Positions 7,252 through 16,434 of a stretch of DNA of 64,000 nt are shown in pieces. The notes under the pieces were generated by a model. It made no database searches. It was not told the DNA's origin and worked only from the letters and a program-made list of their open reading frames with translations. Position 1 is the stretch's first letter. Every line of letters starts with the position of its first letter. Both the position numbers and the translations under genes were made by a program. Source of the stretch: RH-AL1 sp964244495. Lineage in GTDB: Bacteria; Pseudomonadota; Alphaproteobacteria; Rhizobiales; Beijerinckiaceae. Location of the stretch: assembly GCA_964244495.1 (NCBI GenBank), contig CAXTIU010000001.1, forward strand, positions 424,522 to 488,521, given 5' to 3'.

Positions 7252-7896
7252 TCAGGGTGACGGCCAGGCGGCGGCTTCGATCTGGGCGAAGGTCGTGATC
7301 GTCGGCTTGGCGGCCATGATCGCGGTGGCGAGGTCGTTGACGACGGTCCGGCTCTTGGCGACGACCGCGTCGGCCAGGTTGCCCAGCAGCACCGCCTGCG
7401 CCGCGCTCACCGTCGCCGCCGTGTAGTCGACGTTGCTGTAGGGGTTGGTCGCGTACACCGTGGCGGCGTTGCGCATCCCCCAGCCGGCGAGCCGCGCCAT
7501 CGCGTTCTGCCCGCGCTCGTCGAGCTTGGTGGTTAGGACGAGCGGCGCCGCAGCGGTGCCGACGTTGAAGCTCCACACCTGCGCGAGCACCCCGCCCTGC
7601 TTGGCCTCGGCATGGGCGAGCAGCTGCGCGAGCGTGGGCGGGCTCATTGAGGCGGGCGACGCGACGACTGGAGTCGCAGCTGCTGCCGGTGGCGCGAAGG
7701 AGACCCCATCCGTCGTGGTCCAGCGCGGCGCCACGCCGGCGATCGTCGTGACATCGACGAAGACGAGATCCTTCGTGAAGATGTGGGTGCCGGGGATCAG
7801 GGCCGCGTCGAGGGCCGACGTGACCTCAAGGACGGTCGCGAGCGGGTGCGCGCTCGACACCGCCGCGTCGAGCCGGGCCCACGTCTTCGTCGTCAT
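7252..7896 (-). CDS. Fibre-accessory protein with C-terminal module shared with the 15.0 kb gene
   Basis: A 214-residue protein following the 1010-residue fibre by 9 bases. Its last ~70 residues (SNVDYTAATVSAAQAVLLG..., ending KPTITTFAQIEAAAWP) resemble the C-terminus of the gene at 15026-15589 (NPPTITTTAQVDAFAWP) and the DUF4376-like ends of tail-fibre accessory proteins. It may assist fibre folding or attach to fibres. Function is inferred from location and the internal paralogy only. Confidence 0.55.
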   Translation of the reverse strand: MTTKTWARLDAAVSSAHPLATVLEVTSALDAALIPGTHIFTKDLVFVDVTTIAGVAPRWTTTDGVSFAPPAAAATPVVASPASMSPPTLAQLLAHAEAKQGGVLAQVWSFNVGTAAAPLVLTTKLDERGQNAMARLAGWGMRNAATVYATNPYSNVDYTAATVSAAQAVLLGNLADAVVAKSRTVVNDLATAIMAAKPTITTFAQIEAAAWPSP

Positions 7897-7905
7897 GGCC
7901 GAGCC

Positions 7906-10900
7906 TCAGTATGCGATACGAATGAGGCCGCCGGCCCCATTGTAGCCCACGAGATAACCGTTGCCGTTCGAGCTGACGCCGCCCCCGCCGCCGGGAAAGT
8001 AGCCCCAGGCGCCACTCGCCGAGCTTTGGAAGGTCCCACCGCCGGTCGCGGCGGTCGCTATGGTCTGGTAGTTGCCGTCGCCGTCGGGTCCGTTGACCAT
8101 GCTCGACGATCCTCCGACCCCGCCCGAGAGGCAGAAACCGCCACTGCCGTTGCCGGGAGATGCCGATCCAGCACCACTGCCACCGGTGGCACTCAGGCTG
8201 TTCCCGAAGCTCGTCGTGCCGCCGCCATTGCCACCGGCACCACCAGCTCCCACCACGTAGTTGAAGGCTTCTCCCGGCGTGACGGCGATGGAGAGAAAGG
8301 CATATCCGCCGCCCGAGCCCGCGTAGCCGAGGGTGCCGCCACCGCCACCGCCGCCCCAGACCTCGACCTCCAGCCAGGTCACACCAGCCGGCACCGTGTA
8401 CGTGCCGCTGCCGCCGGTCAGCGACGTCACGTTGCGCGGCGTGGCCAGGTTGCCGGCCGACGTGGCGTTCAGCGCGCCCTGGTCGAGCGAGCCGGTCACG
8501 ACCAGCGCGCCGTTGATCCTGACGTTGGCGTCGATCTCGAGCGCGAATGTCGCGCCGCCGTTCGGCCGCGCGACGCCGGTCAGGATGAAGCCGCCGGTCT
8601 GCCCGTTGATCGTGCCGATGAGCCCGTACTGCACCTCGATGCCGTTCACCGAGGCGCCGAGCTGCTGCAGCGTCGCGCTGTGCCCGTCGACCGTGGTCGT
8701 CAGGCCGGACAGCGAGGTCGAGAGCGCGCCGTCGGCGCTCGCGCGCGCGACGGCCTCGTTGGAGATGGCGGCGGCGTTGCCGCCCACCTGCGAGCCCAGG
8801 TTGGCGATGTCGTCGGCCAGCGCCGAGTCGGCGTCGGTGCGCGCCGTGGTCTCCGTCTGGATCGTCGCCGCGTTGCCGTCGGCGAGGGCCAGGACGCTGG
8901 TGATCTGCCCGGCCAGGCTCTCGTCGGCCGAGGCCCGGGCGGCCTGTTCCGTGGTGATCGCGGCGGCGTTGGCGGCGATCCCGGCGTCCTGGATCGGCGT
9001 CCAGACGCCGGGGCTCGACTGCCCCATGGGAACGTTGCCCGCCGCCGTGTCGATCCAGATCGCGTTCAGCGGTGCGGACGCCGGCTGCGTCGGCTGGATG
9101 AAGGTGTTGGTGCCGACGCTCGCCGCGACGCTCGCGATGGTGCTCGACAGCGCCTGATCGGCGGCGGCCCGCGCGACCGCCTCGGACTGGATCGCGGCCG
9201 TGTTCACGCCGACCGTCGAGGACAACGAGCTGATCTCGGCGCCGAGCGCGGTGTCGCCGGCGACGCGGGCGACCGCCTCGTTGGAGAGGGCAGCCGTGTT
9301 GGCGCCGACGGCGGCGTTGGTCTGGCTGATCTGCCCGGAAAGCGCCTCGTCGGCCGTCGCGCGAGCCGAGGCCTCGTTGGTGATGGCGGCGCTGTTGCCG
9401 TTGAAGTCCGCTGTGAGGCCGGTGATCTGGGCCGACAGGGTCTCGACGTCGTTGGCCTCGGTCACCGAGGCGGCGCTGATCGCGGCCGTGTTGCCGGCCA
9501 CCGTCGCCGCCAGCGTGGCCACGGTGGTGGAGATCGCGCTGTCGCCGGTCGCGCGGGCGGCCGCCTCCTGCGTGATCGCGGCGGCGTTGCCGTTGAAGTC
9601 GCCCGTGAGCGTCGTGATCTCTGCGGCGATCGCGGCGACGTTGTTCACTTCCGCGGTCTGATTGGTCGCGATGGCGGCGGTGTTGCCGGCGACCGTGACG
9701 GTCAGGGACGCGATCTGGCCCGCGAGCCCGCTGTCGGCGTTGGCGCGGGTCGTCGCTTCCTGGGTGATCGCCGCCGCGTTGCCGCTCGCGGTCGAGGTCA
9801 GGGTGGTGATGGAGGCGCCGAGCGCGCTGTCGGCGTTGGCGCGGGTCGTCGCCTCCTGGGTGATCGCCGCCGCGTTGCCGGCGACGGTGCCGGTCAAGGT
9901 CGTCACGGTGTCGGAGATCGCGGCATCCGCCGTGGTCCTGGCGGTCGCCTCTTGCGTGATGGCGGCCGACAGGTTGGCCGCGGTCGAGGCGGTGAGGCTG
10001 TCGATGGAGGTCGCGAGCGCCGAGTCGGCGTCGGACCGGGCGACCTGCTCGTCGCTGATCGACGCCGTGTTGCCGTCGACGGTCGTGGTCAGTTTCGCCA
10101 GCGTCGTGGCGAGCGCACTATCACCGTCGGCGCGCGATACCGCCTCTTGCTGGATCGCCGCCGTGTTGGCGCCAACGTTGGCGTCGATGGTGGTGATCTC
10201 GCCGGCGATGGCGTCGTCGGCGGTGGAGCGCGCCCCAGCCTCGGTGGTGATCGCGGCGTCGTTGGCGCCGACATCGCCCTGGATGGCGAGGATCGTCTGG
10301 GCGACGCCGGCGAGTTCGGCGAGCGCGCTCGTCGCGTCACCCTGGGCGGCGGTGGTCGCCGCCTCGTTGGCGGCGATGGCGGCTTGCGCCTCGCCGATCG
10401 CGGCCTCGGTGTCGGCGAAGGCCTGCGTCGTCGCCGCCTGATTGGTGGTGATCGCCGCCTGCGCCTCGGTGATGGCCTGTTGGAGCTCGGCCTCGGCCGC
10501 CTGCGCGGCTGCGGCGTTGCTGGCCACGTCGGCGACGAGCTCGTCGTGGGCTTGTTGGGCCGCCGCGTCGTTGGCGGCGATGACGGCCTGCAGGTTGGCG
10601 AGCCCGATATCGAAATTGTCGTTCGCCGCTGCCAGTCCGGACTGAAGCCCAGCGATCGAGATCCCGTTGTCCCCGACCTCAGCCTCCAACGCCGCGATCT
10701 CGGCCTCGATCGTCGCGATCTCGGCTTGCAGCACGCTGCTGGCGCCGGGGAGCACGGACGCGACGGCTGCGGAGCCGACACGACCGTCGACACTGACGAT
10801 CGTGGGCGGCGAGGCGATCGCCGCGATGACCGGCGATGCCATGATCGAGGTCGGCACAGCCCGCGAGACTGCCGCGAGCTTAGCGCTTGCCGGTGCGACG

Positions 10901-10938
10901 GCAACGACTGGCGCGACTGTCTGCAGGCTGACGATCAT
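7906..10938 (-). CDS. Long repeat-containing tail fibre protein
   Basis: A 1010-residue fibre. After a 60-residue N-terminal region and a coiled coil (LQAEIATIEAEIAALEAEVG) comes a long array of about 31-residue repeats with consensus AAITQEATTRANADSAL followed by a TLTxTVxGN turn, occupying roughly residues 75-690. A FIQPTQPASAPLNAIWID module and a beta-rich segment (QYGLIGTINGQTGGFILTG) follow. The last 150 residues are glycine-rich (GGGGGGTLGYAGSGGG), as in glycine-rich receptor-binding tips. The repeats would form an extended trimeric shaft and the tip would contact the host. Confidence 0.8.
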   Translation of the reverse strand: MIVSLQTVAPVVAVAPASAKLAAVSRAVPTSIMASPVIAAIASPPTIVSVDGRVGSAAVASVLPGASSVLQAEIATIEAEIAALEAEVGDNGISIAGLQSGLAAANDNFDIGLANLQAVIAANDAAAQQAHDELVADVASNAAAAQAAEAELQQAITEAQAAITTNQAATTQAFADTEAAIGEAQAAIAANEAATTAAQGDATSALAELAGVAQTILAIQGDVGANDAAITTEAGARSTADDAIAGEITTIDANVGANTAAIQQEAVSRADGDSALATTLAKLTTTVDGNTASISDEQVARSDADSALATSIDSLTASTAANLSAAITQEATARTTADAAISDTVTTLTGTVAGNAAAITQEATTRANADSALGASITTLTSTASGNAAAITQEATTRANADSGLAGQIASLTVTVAGNTAAIATNQTAEVNNVAAIAAEITTLTGDFNGNAAAITQEAAARATGDSAISTTVATLAATVAGNTAAISAASVTEANDVETLSAQITGLTADFNGNSAAITNEASARATADEALSGQISQTNAAVGANTAALSNEAVARVAGDTALGAEISSLSSTVGVNTAAIQSEAVARAAADQALSSTIASVAASVGTNTFIQPTQPASAPLNAIWIDTAAGNVPMGQSSPGVWTPIQDAGIAANAAAITTEQAARASADESLAGQITSVLALADGNAATIQTETTARTDADSALADDIANLGSQVGGNAAAISNEAVARASADGALSTSLSGLTTTVDGHSATLQQLGASVNGIEVQYGLIGTINGQTGGFILTGVARPNGGATFALEIDANVRINGALVVTGSLDQGALNATSAGNLATPRNVTSLTGGSGTYTVPAGVTWLEVEVWGGGGGGGTLGYAGSGGGYAFLSIAVTPGEAFNYVVGAGGAGGNGGGTTSFGNSLSATGGSGAGSASPGNGSGGFCLSGGVGGSSSMVNGPDGDGNYQTIATAATGGGTFQSSASGAWGYFPGGGGGVSSNGNGYLVGYNGAGGLIRIAY

Positions 10939-11009
10939 GCCTTGACCTCAGACAGATGGATGTCCTGGCGAGATTCAGCGAGATGGTCGTTGAAGCGTGG
11001 CAGGGGTGC

Positions 11010-11043
11010 GGCCGGCGTCCTCGGCATGGCGGGGACGCCGGCC
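11010..11043 (-). terminator. Intergenic hairpin upstream of the fibre gene
   Basis: Perfect 11-bp inverted repeat GGCCGGCGTCC (11010-11020) and GGACGCCGGCC (11033-11043) in the 119-base gap between two minus-strand tail genes. It lacks a T tract, so it may be a processing or stabilising hairpin rather than an intrinsic terminator. Confidence 0.4.
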
Positions 11044-11057
11044 CCTAGCGTTCGGCG

Positions 11058-11489
11058 TTACGACGCCGCTGGCGCCTGGCCGGCGAGGATGGCCGTCTCG
11101 CGGTCCTGCGTGATCAGGTTGATCGAGACAAGATAGGCGAGCCCCTGCGTCGTGCGGGGATCGGTGAGGCTGACGAAGGCCGCGCCGGCGGCCATCAGCA
11201 GGAACAGCTTCACGTTCGCGTCCGTGCTCTGCACGATCGCCGACTGTTCCGAGGACGTGAACATCCCGAGGAACTGCAGGAAGGTGAACTGCGGTGCGAT
11301 GGGCGCCGGCGCCGCGGGTGGCGTCGGCGTGTTCCCGGCGGCGAGCCAATTCTGGTAGGCCTGCCAGTCGACGTTGTTCACGTCGTTGGGAACGAGAGCC
11401 CCGTCGCTGTCGCGGCGGATGGCGGTCGTGCTCACCTGGCCTGTGAACGGGTCGGTGGCGTCCGAGTAGCCCATGCTAGAGTTCGGCAC
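11058..11489 (-). CDS. Tail protein of unknown role, 143 aa
   Basis: The N-terminus (MGYSDATDPFTGQVSTTAIRR) is polar, followed by a W/Y-rich segment (VDWQAYQNWLAAGN), a proline linker and a helical C-terminal domain (FLQFLGMFTSSEQSAIV..., about 68-140). The helical part resembles phage proteins that accompany fibres. ATG at 11474 is an alternative start that avoids a 14-base overlap with the upstream gene. Role inferred only from location. Confidence 0.55.
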   Translation of the reverse strand: MPNSSMGYSDATDPFTGQVSTTAIRRDSDGALVPNDVNNVDWQAYQNWLAAGNTPTPPAAPAPIAPQFTFLQFLGMFTSSEQSAIVQSTDANVKLFLLMAAGAAFVSLTDPRTTQGLAYLVSINLITQDRETAILAGQAPAAS

Positions 11490-12264
11490 TGGCGTAGTAC
11501 CCTCCGTTCTGCGGGTTCTCTACTTGAAAGTAGCCTGCGGCCGAAGCGAAGGTGTAGAAGACGAAGGAGATGGCATTGCCGGCGCCGATGCTCGGCGCGT
11601 TGCAATTGTTGGTCGTATACGTGCCGATGAGGCCCATCGTCGGGGTGGCCCGCATCGGCACCGGCAGCAGGTAGGCGGACACGAAGCTGCGGTTCGCCGC
11701 GTCGGAATAGCCGTTCATCTGCAAGATATAGACGGCCGCGCCGATGGTCTGGAAATAGTAGCGAAAGCAGAGCGCGATCTCGACGCTGATCGGTCGCCGC
11801 TCGAACGGCGTCGGCGTGGTGCCGGTCTCGAGCTGAACGAGCCCCAGCGTGCCGGGTCCAAAGTTGACATAGACCGTCACGCCGGCGGGCAGCGTCACCA
11901 CGGCGGGTGACGTGAGCCCCGTCGACGGGCCTGTGATGCCCGACGTGCCGCTCAGGTTGGCGATGCTGGTGCCCTGCCAAGTCAGGACGAACGTGCCACC
12001 TTCGGTGATCTCCACCGGCTGGGTGAGCTGCCCGGACGTGATCGTGACGAGCGTGTCGATGGTATGAGCGCTGCCGGGCGACTGCGACGCTTGCGTGAAG
12101 GTGTAGGAACTCCCACCGGCGCCATCGCGCCAGCGGTCGTGACCGAAGGCGTTGGATGCCAACGCGCCGCCACTCGCGTAACCTCGCTGATTGAACGCGA
12201 AGTTGCCGTTGATGACGCGGTTCTTCCCTGAGAACCCGAGGGGGTTCGGCGCCGAAATTTCCAT
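11476..12264 (-). CDS. Receptor-binding or tail-tip protein
   Basis: A 262-residue beta-rich protein with the motif RVINGNFAFNQRGY followed by HDRWRDG (about residues 16-48). This pattern is common at the start of jelly-roll modules in phage tail tip and fibre proteins. The C-terminal half (about 160-262) is aromatic and beta-rich, consistent with a ligand-binding surface. It sits between the repeat-rich 758-residue protein and the 143-residue gene in the host-range block. Confidence 0.6.
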   Translation of the reverse strand: MEISAPNPLGFSGKNRVINGNFAFNQRGYASGGALASNAFGHDRWRDGAGGSSYTFTQASQSPGSAHTIDTLVTITSGQLTQPVEITEGGTFVLTWQGTSIANLSGTSGITGPSTGLTSPAVVTLPAGVTVYVNFGPGTLGLVQLETGTTPTPFERRPISVEIALCFRYYFQTIGAAVYILQMNGYSDAANRSFVSAYLLPVPMRATPTMGLIGTYTTNNCNAPSIGAGNAISFVFYTFASAAGYFQVENPQNGGYYASAEL

Positions 12265-12276
12265 TTGAGCGCCTCG

Positions 12277-14553
12277 TCAGAGCTGGTAGGCGGCGAGTTC
12301 GAGGCCGCCGGTCGCGCAGTAGTAGGTGAGGGCCGATGTCTCGATGCCGCTGGCGGCCGACTTGGCGGTGCCGCCGGCGGGGATGCGGAAGCAGTCCGCG
12401 CCGCCGATGCTGGCGGTGCCGCCGAGCGGATTGATCCACACGTCGGCCGACTGCGGCGCCTGGATCGTCCAGGCCGTGCGCGAGGCGTTGACCGCCCAGA
12501 GCTGCGTCGAGGTCGCGGCCACCGTGGTCGTGCTGCCCGACACCGGCGCGCGCGGCGCGGGGCCGACCGTGCCGATGTTGTTGGTGCCAGCCGGCGTGGC
12601 GGCGTTCATGGCGACGAAGATCCCGCGCAGCCAGGCGATCGCCGAGCCCGACGTCGAAGCAGCCGTCGCCGCCACGTCGGCCTTGGAGCCGAGCGTCACG
12701 CTGCTGCCATCGGCGAGCGAGGCCGGCTGCGTCGCCTGGAAGAACGCGCCCGAGACGGGCTGGGTGGCTTGCCAGAAGGTGCCGGTGACGGCGACCGAAC
12801 TCAGCAGCTTGTCGCGGATCGCCCGCAGCGCGCCGATCGCCGTGGTGTTCGCACCCGAGGCGGTCGCGGCGTCGGTCGTCGTGCCGATCGTCGTCAGCCC
12901 GCCATCGCCCGACGAGACCGGCTGCGTCGCCTGGAAGAACGCGCCCGAGACGGGCTGGGTCGCCGGCCAGAAGGTCCCGGTGACGGCGACCGAGCCGAGC
13001 AGCTTGTCGCGGATCGCGCGGAGGGCGCCGATAACGGACGTGTTGGCGCCACTCGCCGTGGGGGCGTCGGTGGTCGTGCCGATCGTCGCCAACGCGCCGT
13101 CGCTCGACGAGACCGGTTGGGTTCCCTGCCAGAACGTGCCCGAGACGGGCTGGGTCGCCGGCCAGAAGGTTCCGGTGACCGCGATCGAGCCGAGCAGCTT
13201 GTCGCGGATCGCCCGCAGCGCGCCGATCGCCGTGGTGGCGGTGCCGGAGGCCGTGGGGGCGTCGGTGGTCGTGCCCAGCGTCGCCAGCGCGCCGTCTGTC
13301 GAGGCGACCGTCAGCGGGTTGCCGGACGGGTTGCCGACGCGGACGCTCTTGAGACCGCTGGCGGCCGCGATCAGCGCCGTGGCCGAGCCGCTGGTCCAGG
13401 CGGTCATCTGCGCCTGCAGGTGGGTGACGCCGCCGCACGCGAATTCCCACTGGCCGTTCGCCGTGGCGGCCCCCGCCGCGGCACCGCCGCCGAACGGCAC
13501 CATGTTGATCGGGAAGTAGGTGACGCCACCGTCGACCGAAGCCGTCCAGGCGACGGACCCAGCCCAGACGCCAGTCAGCTGGACGACCGCGGCGTTCATG
13601 CCGTCGACCGCGAGCGTGACCGTATTCGACGCGGCCGCCAACTGGCCGCTCGCCGAAACGCGCGGCGCGTTGGCCTGTGTCGCGATCTTCAGCGTTCCGG
13701 CCAGGAGACCGAAGATCCCGCGCAGCCAAGCTATCGCCGATCCGCTGGTCGAGGCGTTCGTCGCGGGAGCATCCGCCGGCGTCCCGAGGGTCGCCTCGAC
13801 CGCTGAGTCCTTGACGACGAGCGTCGTGCCGAGCGCCGTGACGACTTGCTGGAGCAGCCCGGCGATCGCCTGCTGTTCCGCCAACGTCGCGGCACCCTGC
13901 GGCAGGAGGGACAGGGCGTTCAAGTTCGACGTCGCTGGCGCCGCGGCGAGCACCGCGCCCTGGCTCGAATTCAGCCAGAACTGGCCGACGATCGCGCCAG
14001 TGACGCTGTCCGTGGTCACGAAATGGTCGATGAAGTCGCCGGCGGCTATGGTGGTGCCCGCACTGGCGATCGCCTGATAGGCTGTCTTGTCGGTGATCGG
14101 CGCGGTGCGGTCCTCGGCCGGCCTGGCGCCGGCGCCGGGTGCGGCGGATGCGTTGCCGTTGATGTCCTTCCAGGTCGGCGCGCCGCCAGCGGGATTGTCG
14201 ACGCGGACGAAGTAGACGCCGGTGTTGTCGGTCCACAGCGTCTCGGCGGCGGTCTGCTGGAGCAGCGAGACGATCTGCCCGAGGAGCGTGTTGGCGGACG
14301 CCTGGTTCGTCGCCGTCGGGCCGGCGGCCGCCGAGCCGGCGATCGCCTGGAGCTGGGTCAGCGCGGCGGCCTGCCCCTCCGATGTCGCGGGATCGATGAT
14401 CGTCGACGCGGTGGAGTTCATCACCACGTGGGCGACGTAGTAGGGCCGGGTGCCGACCGGCGTGTCCGCGACCGTGGGATCGTAGGCGAACGCGTAGCCG
14501 AACGCTCCGCCCCCGAAGCTGCCGCTCAGCTTCGTGGAGAGGCTAAGGCTCAT
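12277..14553 (-). CDS. Repeat-rich tail protein, 758 aa
   Basis: The N-terminal part (about 1-250) is followed by beta-rich modules and three to four tandem repeats of about 60 residues, each with DGALATLGTTTDAPTASG, AIGALRAIRDKLLGS and the pair TGTFWPATQPVSG / FFQATQPVS (about residues 425-625). A carbohydrate-binding-like C-terminal domain follows. At DNA level the repeats are nearly identical and so prone to recombination. It lies in the fibre block; adhesion or fibre-connector function is inferred. Confidence 0.6.
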   Translation of the reverse strand: MSLSLSTKLSGSFGGGAFGYAFAYDPTVADTPVGTRPYYVAHVVMNSTASTIIDPATSEGQAAALTQLQAIAGSAAAGPTATNQASANTLLGQIVSLLQQTAAETLWTDNTGVYFVRVDNPAGGAPTWKDINGNASAAPGAGARPAEDRTAPITDKTAYQAIASAGTTIAAGDFIDHFVTTDSVTGAIVGQFWLNSSQGAVLAAAPATSNLNALSLLPQGAATLAEQQAIAGLLQQVVTALGTTLVVKDSAVEATLGTPADAPATNASTSGSAIAWLRGIFGLLAGTLKIATQANAPRVSASGQLAAASNTVTLAVDGMNAAVVQLTGVWAGSVAWTASVDGGVTYFPINMVPFGGGAAAGAATANGQWEFACGGVTHLQAQMTAWTSGSATALIAAASGLKSVRVGNPSGNPLTVASTDGALATLGTTTDAPTASGTATTAIGALRAIRDKLLGSIAVTGTFWPATQPVSGTFWQGTQPVSSSDGALATIGTTTDAPTASGANTSVIGALRAIRDKLLGSVAVTGTFWPATQPVSGAFFQATQPVSSGDGGLTTIGTTTDAATASGANTTAIGALRAIRDKLLSSVAVTGTFWQATQPVSGAFFQATQPASLADGSSVTLGSKADVAATAASTSGSAIAWLRGIFVAMNAATPAGTNNIGTVGPAPRAPVSGSTTTVAATSTQLWAVNASRTAWTIQAPQSADVWINPLGGTASIGGADCFRIPAGGTAKSAASGIETSALTYYCATGGLELAAYQL

Positions 14554-14587
14554 GGGCGTCTCTTGATGACAGGAGGATCGAAGGCGA

Positions 14588-15013
14588 TCAGCGCCGCGTG
14601 ATGCCGCTGGTGATCGTCACAGGGAACGGGCCGGCGACCTGGCCGAGGTTGAGGACCACGCCATCCGCGGTGGCGATGATGTCCATCACCGCCACCGAGC
14701 CCGCCGGGAGGCTCGCCGTGCATCCGGTCGCACCGGTGGCGGGCTTCTGTTCGGGCACGGCGAAAGCGAGTTGCCCGAGCTGGACGTCGACCCGGAACAG
14801 GCCGTTGCCCGTCGAGATGTCGAGCAGCACCTCGGGATCGTTCGGCGCCGACCGCAGCTGTGCCTCGAAGGCGATGCCGGTCAGGTCGAGCGGTTGCCCG
14901 GCATTGGTGCTGCCGGCGGGCCACTGGAACTGCAGGACGTCGCGCCAGTCCGAATTGGTCGTGATCACGAACGCCGCCTCGAGCTGAGGCAGCTGCAGAA
15001 TGTTCGATGCCAT
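14588..15013 (-). CDS. Baseplate-associated tail protein, 141 aa
   Basis: A compact protein with the pattern TTNSDWRDVLQFQW, PLDLTGIAFEAQLRS and NGLFRVDV, ending ITSGITRR. This matches a family of small phage baseplate or tail proteins with an Ig-like or BppU-N-like fold that are usually encoded beside fibres. The exact role is not established. It starts 12 bases after the stop of the 187-residue gene upstream. Confidence 0.6.
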   Translation of the reverse strand: MASNILQLPQLEAAFVITTNSDWRDVLQFQWPAGSTNAGQPLDLTGIAFEAQLRSAPNDPEVLLDISTGNGLFRVDVQLGQLAFAVPEQKPATGATGCTASLPAGSVAVMDIIATADGVVLNLGQVAGPFPVTITSGITRR

Positions 15014-15025
15014 GATGGCCCTCGA

Positions 15026-15589
15026 TCAGGCGGTCGGCCAAGCGAAGGCGTCGACCTGCGCAGTCGTCGTGATCGTCGGCGGGTTGGCGGTGATCGCAGC
15101 GAGCAAGGTGGCGTGCGCCGCGTAGGTGGCGGAGATCCAGGCTCGCGCGAGCCTGTCCAGCGTCACGAACTGGGCGCCGGTGAACGTCCCGGCGACGCCG
15201 GCATTGTCGAGCCAGATCCGCGTGCCGGACGGGTTCGCGGTGCCGAAGTCGGCGAGTTCGGCGAGATCGTCGCGCGTGGCGGACGACCCGTCGCAGAGGA
15301 TCGGCAGGGGTGGTTGGCCGGATGCCGCGACATTGAAGGTCTGCCCCTTGGCCAGCGCTGCCCGGAACGCGCGTTGCGCGACCACGAGGAGCCCCGCGCT
15401 CGTCGGCGGCGCGAACGGCTGCACGGAGGGCACCCCTGCGGCACTCACCACGAGTTCCTGGCCGTTACGCTGCGCCGTGACGATGGCGAGGTGCTCCTCT
15501 GCCGTGTGCGCGACCGAGACAGGGCCCTTGGTGGCGTCGGTGTTGAGGGGCGCGTCGCTCCAGCCCTGCCCCGCGGTGAAGTATTTCAC
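15026..15589 (-). CDS. Fibre-accessory protein, DUF4376-like C-terminus
   Basis: A 187-residue protein whose C-terminal end (LLAAITANPPTITTTAQVDAFAWP) closely resembles that of the gene at 7252-7896. The two look like duplicated accessory genes serving different fibres. It overlaps the upstream fibre gene by 4 bases, which indicates coupled expression. Function inferred. Confidence 0.5.
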   Translation of the reverse strand: MKYFTAGQGWSDAPLNTDATKGPVSVAHTAEEHLAIVTAQRNGQELVVSAAGVPSVQPFAPPTSAGLLVVAQRAFRAALAKGQTFNVAASGQPPLPILCDGSSATRDDLAELADFGTANPSGTRIWLDNAGVAGTFTGAQFVTLDRLARAWISATYAAHATLLAAITANPPTITTTAQVDAFAWPTA

Positions 15590-16422
15590 TGGTGCCCCTC
15601 GCAGGTGTAATGGAAGGTGAGCGGCCCGACCCAGGGGTTGCCGCTCTTGTCTCGGGCGAACAGGCGCACGACGCCGCCGGAGATCGCGGCTCCGGTGATG
15701 TCGGCGCCAGGTCCGCCGGGCGGGTTGTTGACGTTGTTCGTGTCCTGGTAGAGGACCGTGTATAGCGCGTCGGTCGTGAACTGATCCGGCAGTGTGAAAT
15801 CGTAGTAGTCCTGCCCGTTCAGCGTGATGCTGGCGGCTCCCTCCATGGAACCGTAGATGTTGTTCCAGACGATCTTGGTGTAGACGTTGGGGATGCCCTG
15901 GACGAAGACGATGCTAGGCAGCGGATTGGCCGTCTTCACCGAACCGATCGCCTGCAGGATCAGAGCCGGGTTGAGGACCGTCGCGGCGAAGGTGCTGAAC
16001 GACATCCTGCGCGCGTGGCCGGCGACGAGGCCGCCTTCGCCAGCGACCATCTGCTGAAAGGCGACGAGATCGGTCGCGCCGATCGTCTTCTCGTCGGCGA
16101 GACCCGGGATGTTCCAGGCGATGTTGCCGTTGCCGTCGAGGACGTTGCCCTCGCCGGGGCCGGGAACAGTCGGCAGCTTGATCGAGCCGACCGCGCTGCC
16201 GATCAGTCTGGCGATCGCCTCGGCCAGCTGGCCGAGATCCGCCTCCGACGGCACGAGGCCGGCCTGGACGATCACATTGACGATCTCGGTCTGCGGATCG
16301 GTGAAAATGCCGAGTGGCGGATAGGAGCCCTCCACGCCGGTCGCCGGATTCCCCGACGTCCACGGCAGCATGGTGGGGTCTTCGAGCCCGGTGGCTGGAT
16401 TGAGCGGGTTATGGAGCTGCAT
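15586..16422 (-). CDS. Tail fibre protein, 278 aa
   Basis: The N-terminal region (HNPLNPATGLED..., then GIFTDPQTEIVNVIVQAGLVPSE) resembles the baseplate-attachment part of tail fibres. The C-terminal half (about 150-278) is beta-rich and ends with YTCEGHQ. It lies directly downstream of the gp48-like baseplate gene, where Mu-like phages encode their primary fibre (gpS). The product is shorter than Mu gpS, and receptor binding may be shared with the other fibre proteins. Confidence 0.6.
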   Translation of the reverse strand: MQLHNPLNPATGLEDPTMLPWTSGNPATGVEGSYPPLGIFTDPQTEIVNVIVQAGLVPSEADLGQLAEAIARLIGSAVGSIKLPTVPGPGEGNVLDGNGNIAWNIPGLADEKTIGATDLVAFQQMVAGEGGLVAGHARRMSFSTFAATVLNPALILQAIGSVKTANPLPSIVFVQGIPNVYTKIVWNNIYGSMEGAASITLNGQDYYDFTLPDQFTTDALYTVLYQDTNNVNNPPGGPGADITGAAISGGVVRLFARDKSGNPWVGPLTFHYTCEGHQ

Positions 16423-16434
16423 CGGCGCCCGTTC

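Noticed and set aside
7783..11136. Very long plus-strand frame opposite the fibre gene
   Set aside because: It is the reverse of highly repetitive GC-rich coding DNA; its Arg/Gly/Val-rich product follows the repeats of the minus-strand fibre and shows no domains.
12265..13806. Plus-strand frame of about 510 codons opposite the 758-residue tail protein
   Set aside because: Arg/Gly-rich shadow of the minus-strand gene, with no ribosome binding site or family pattern.
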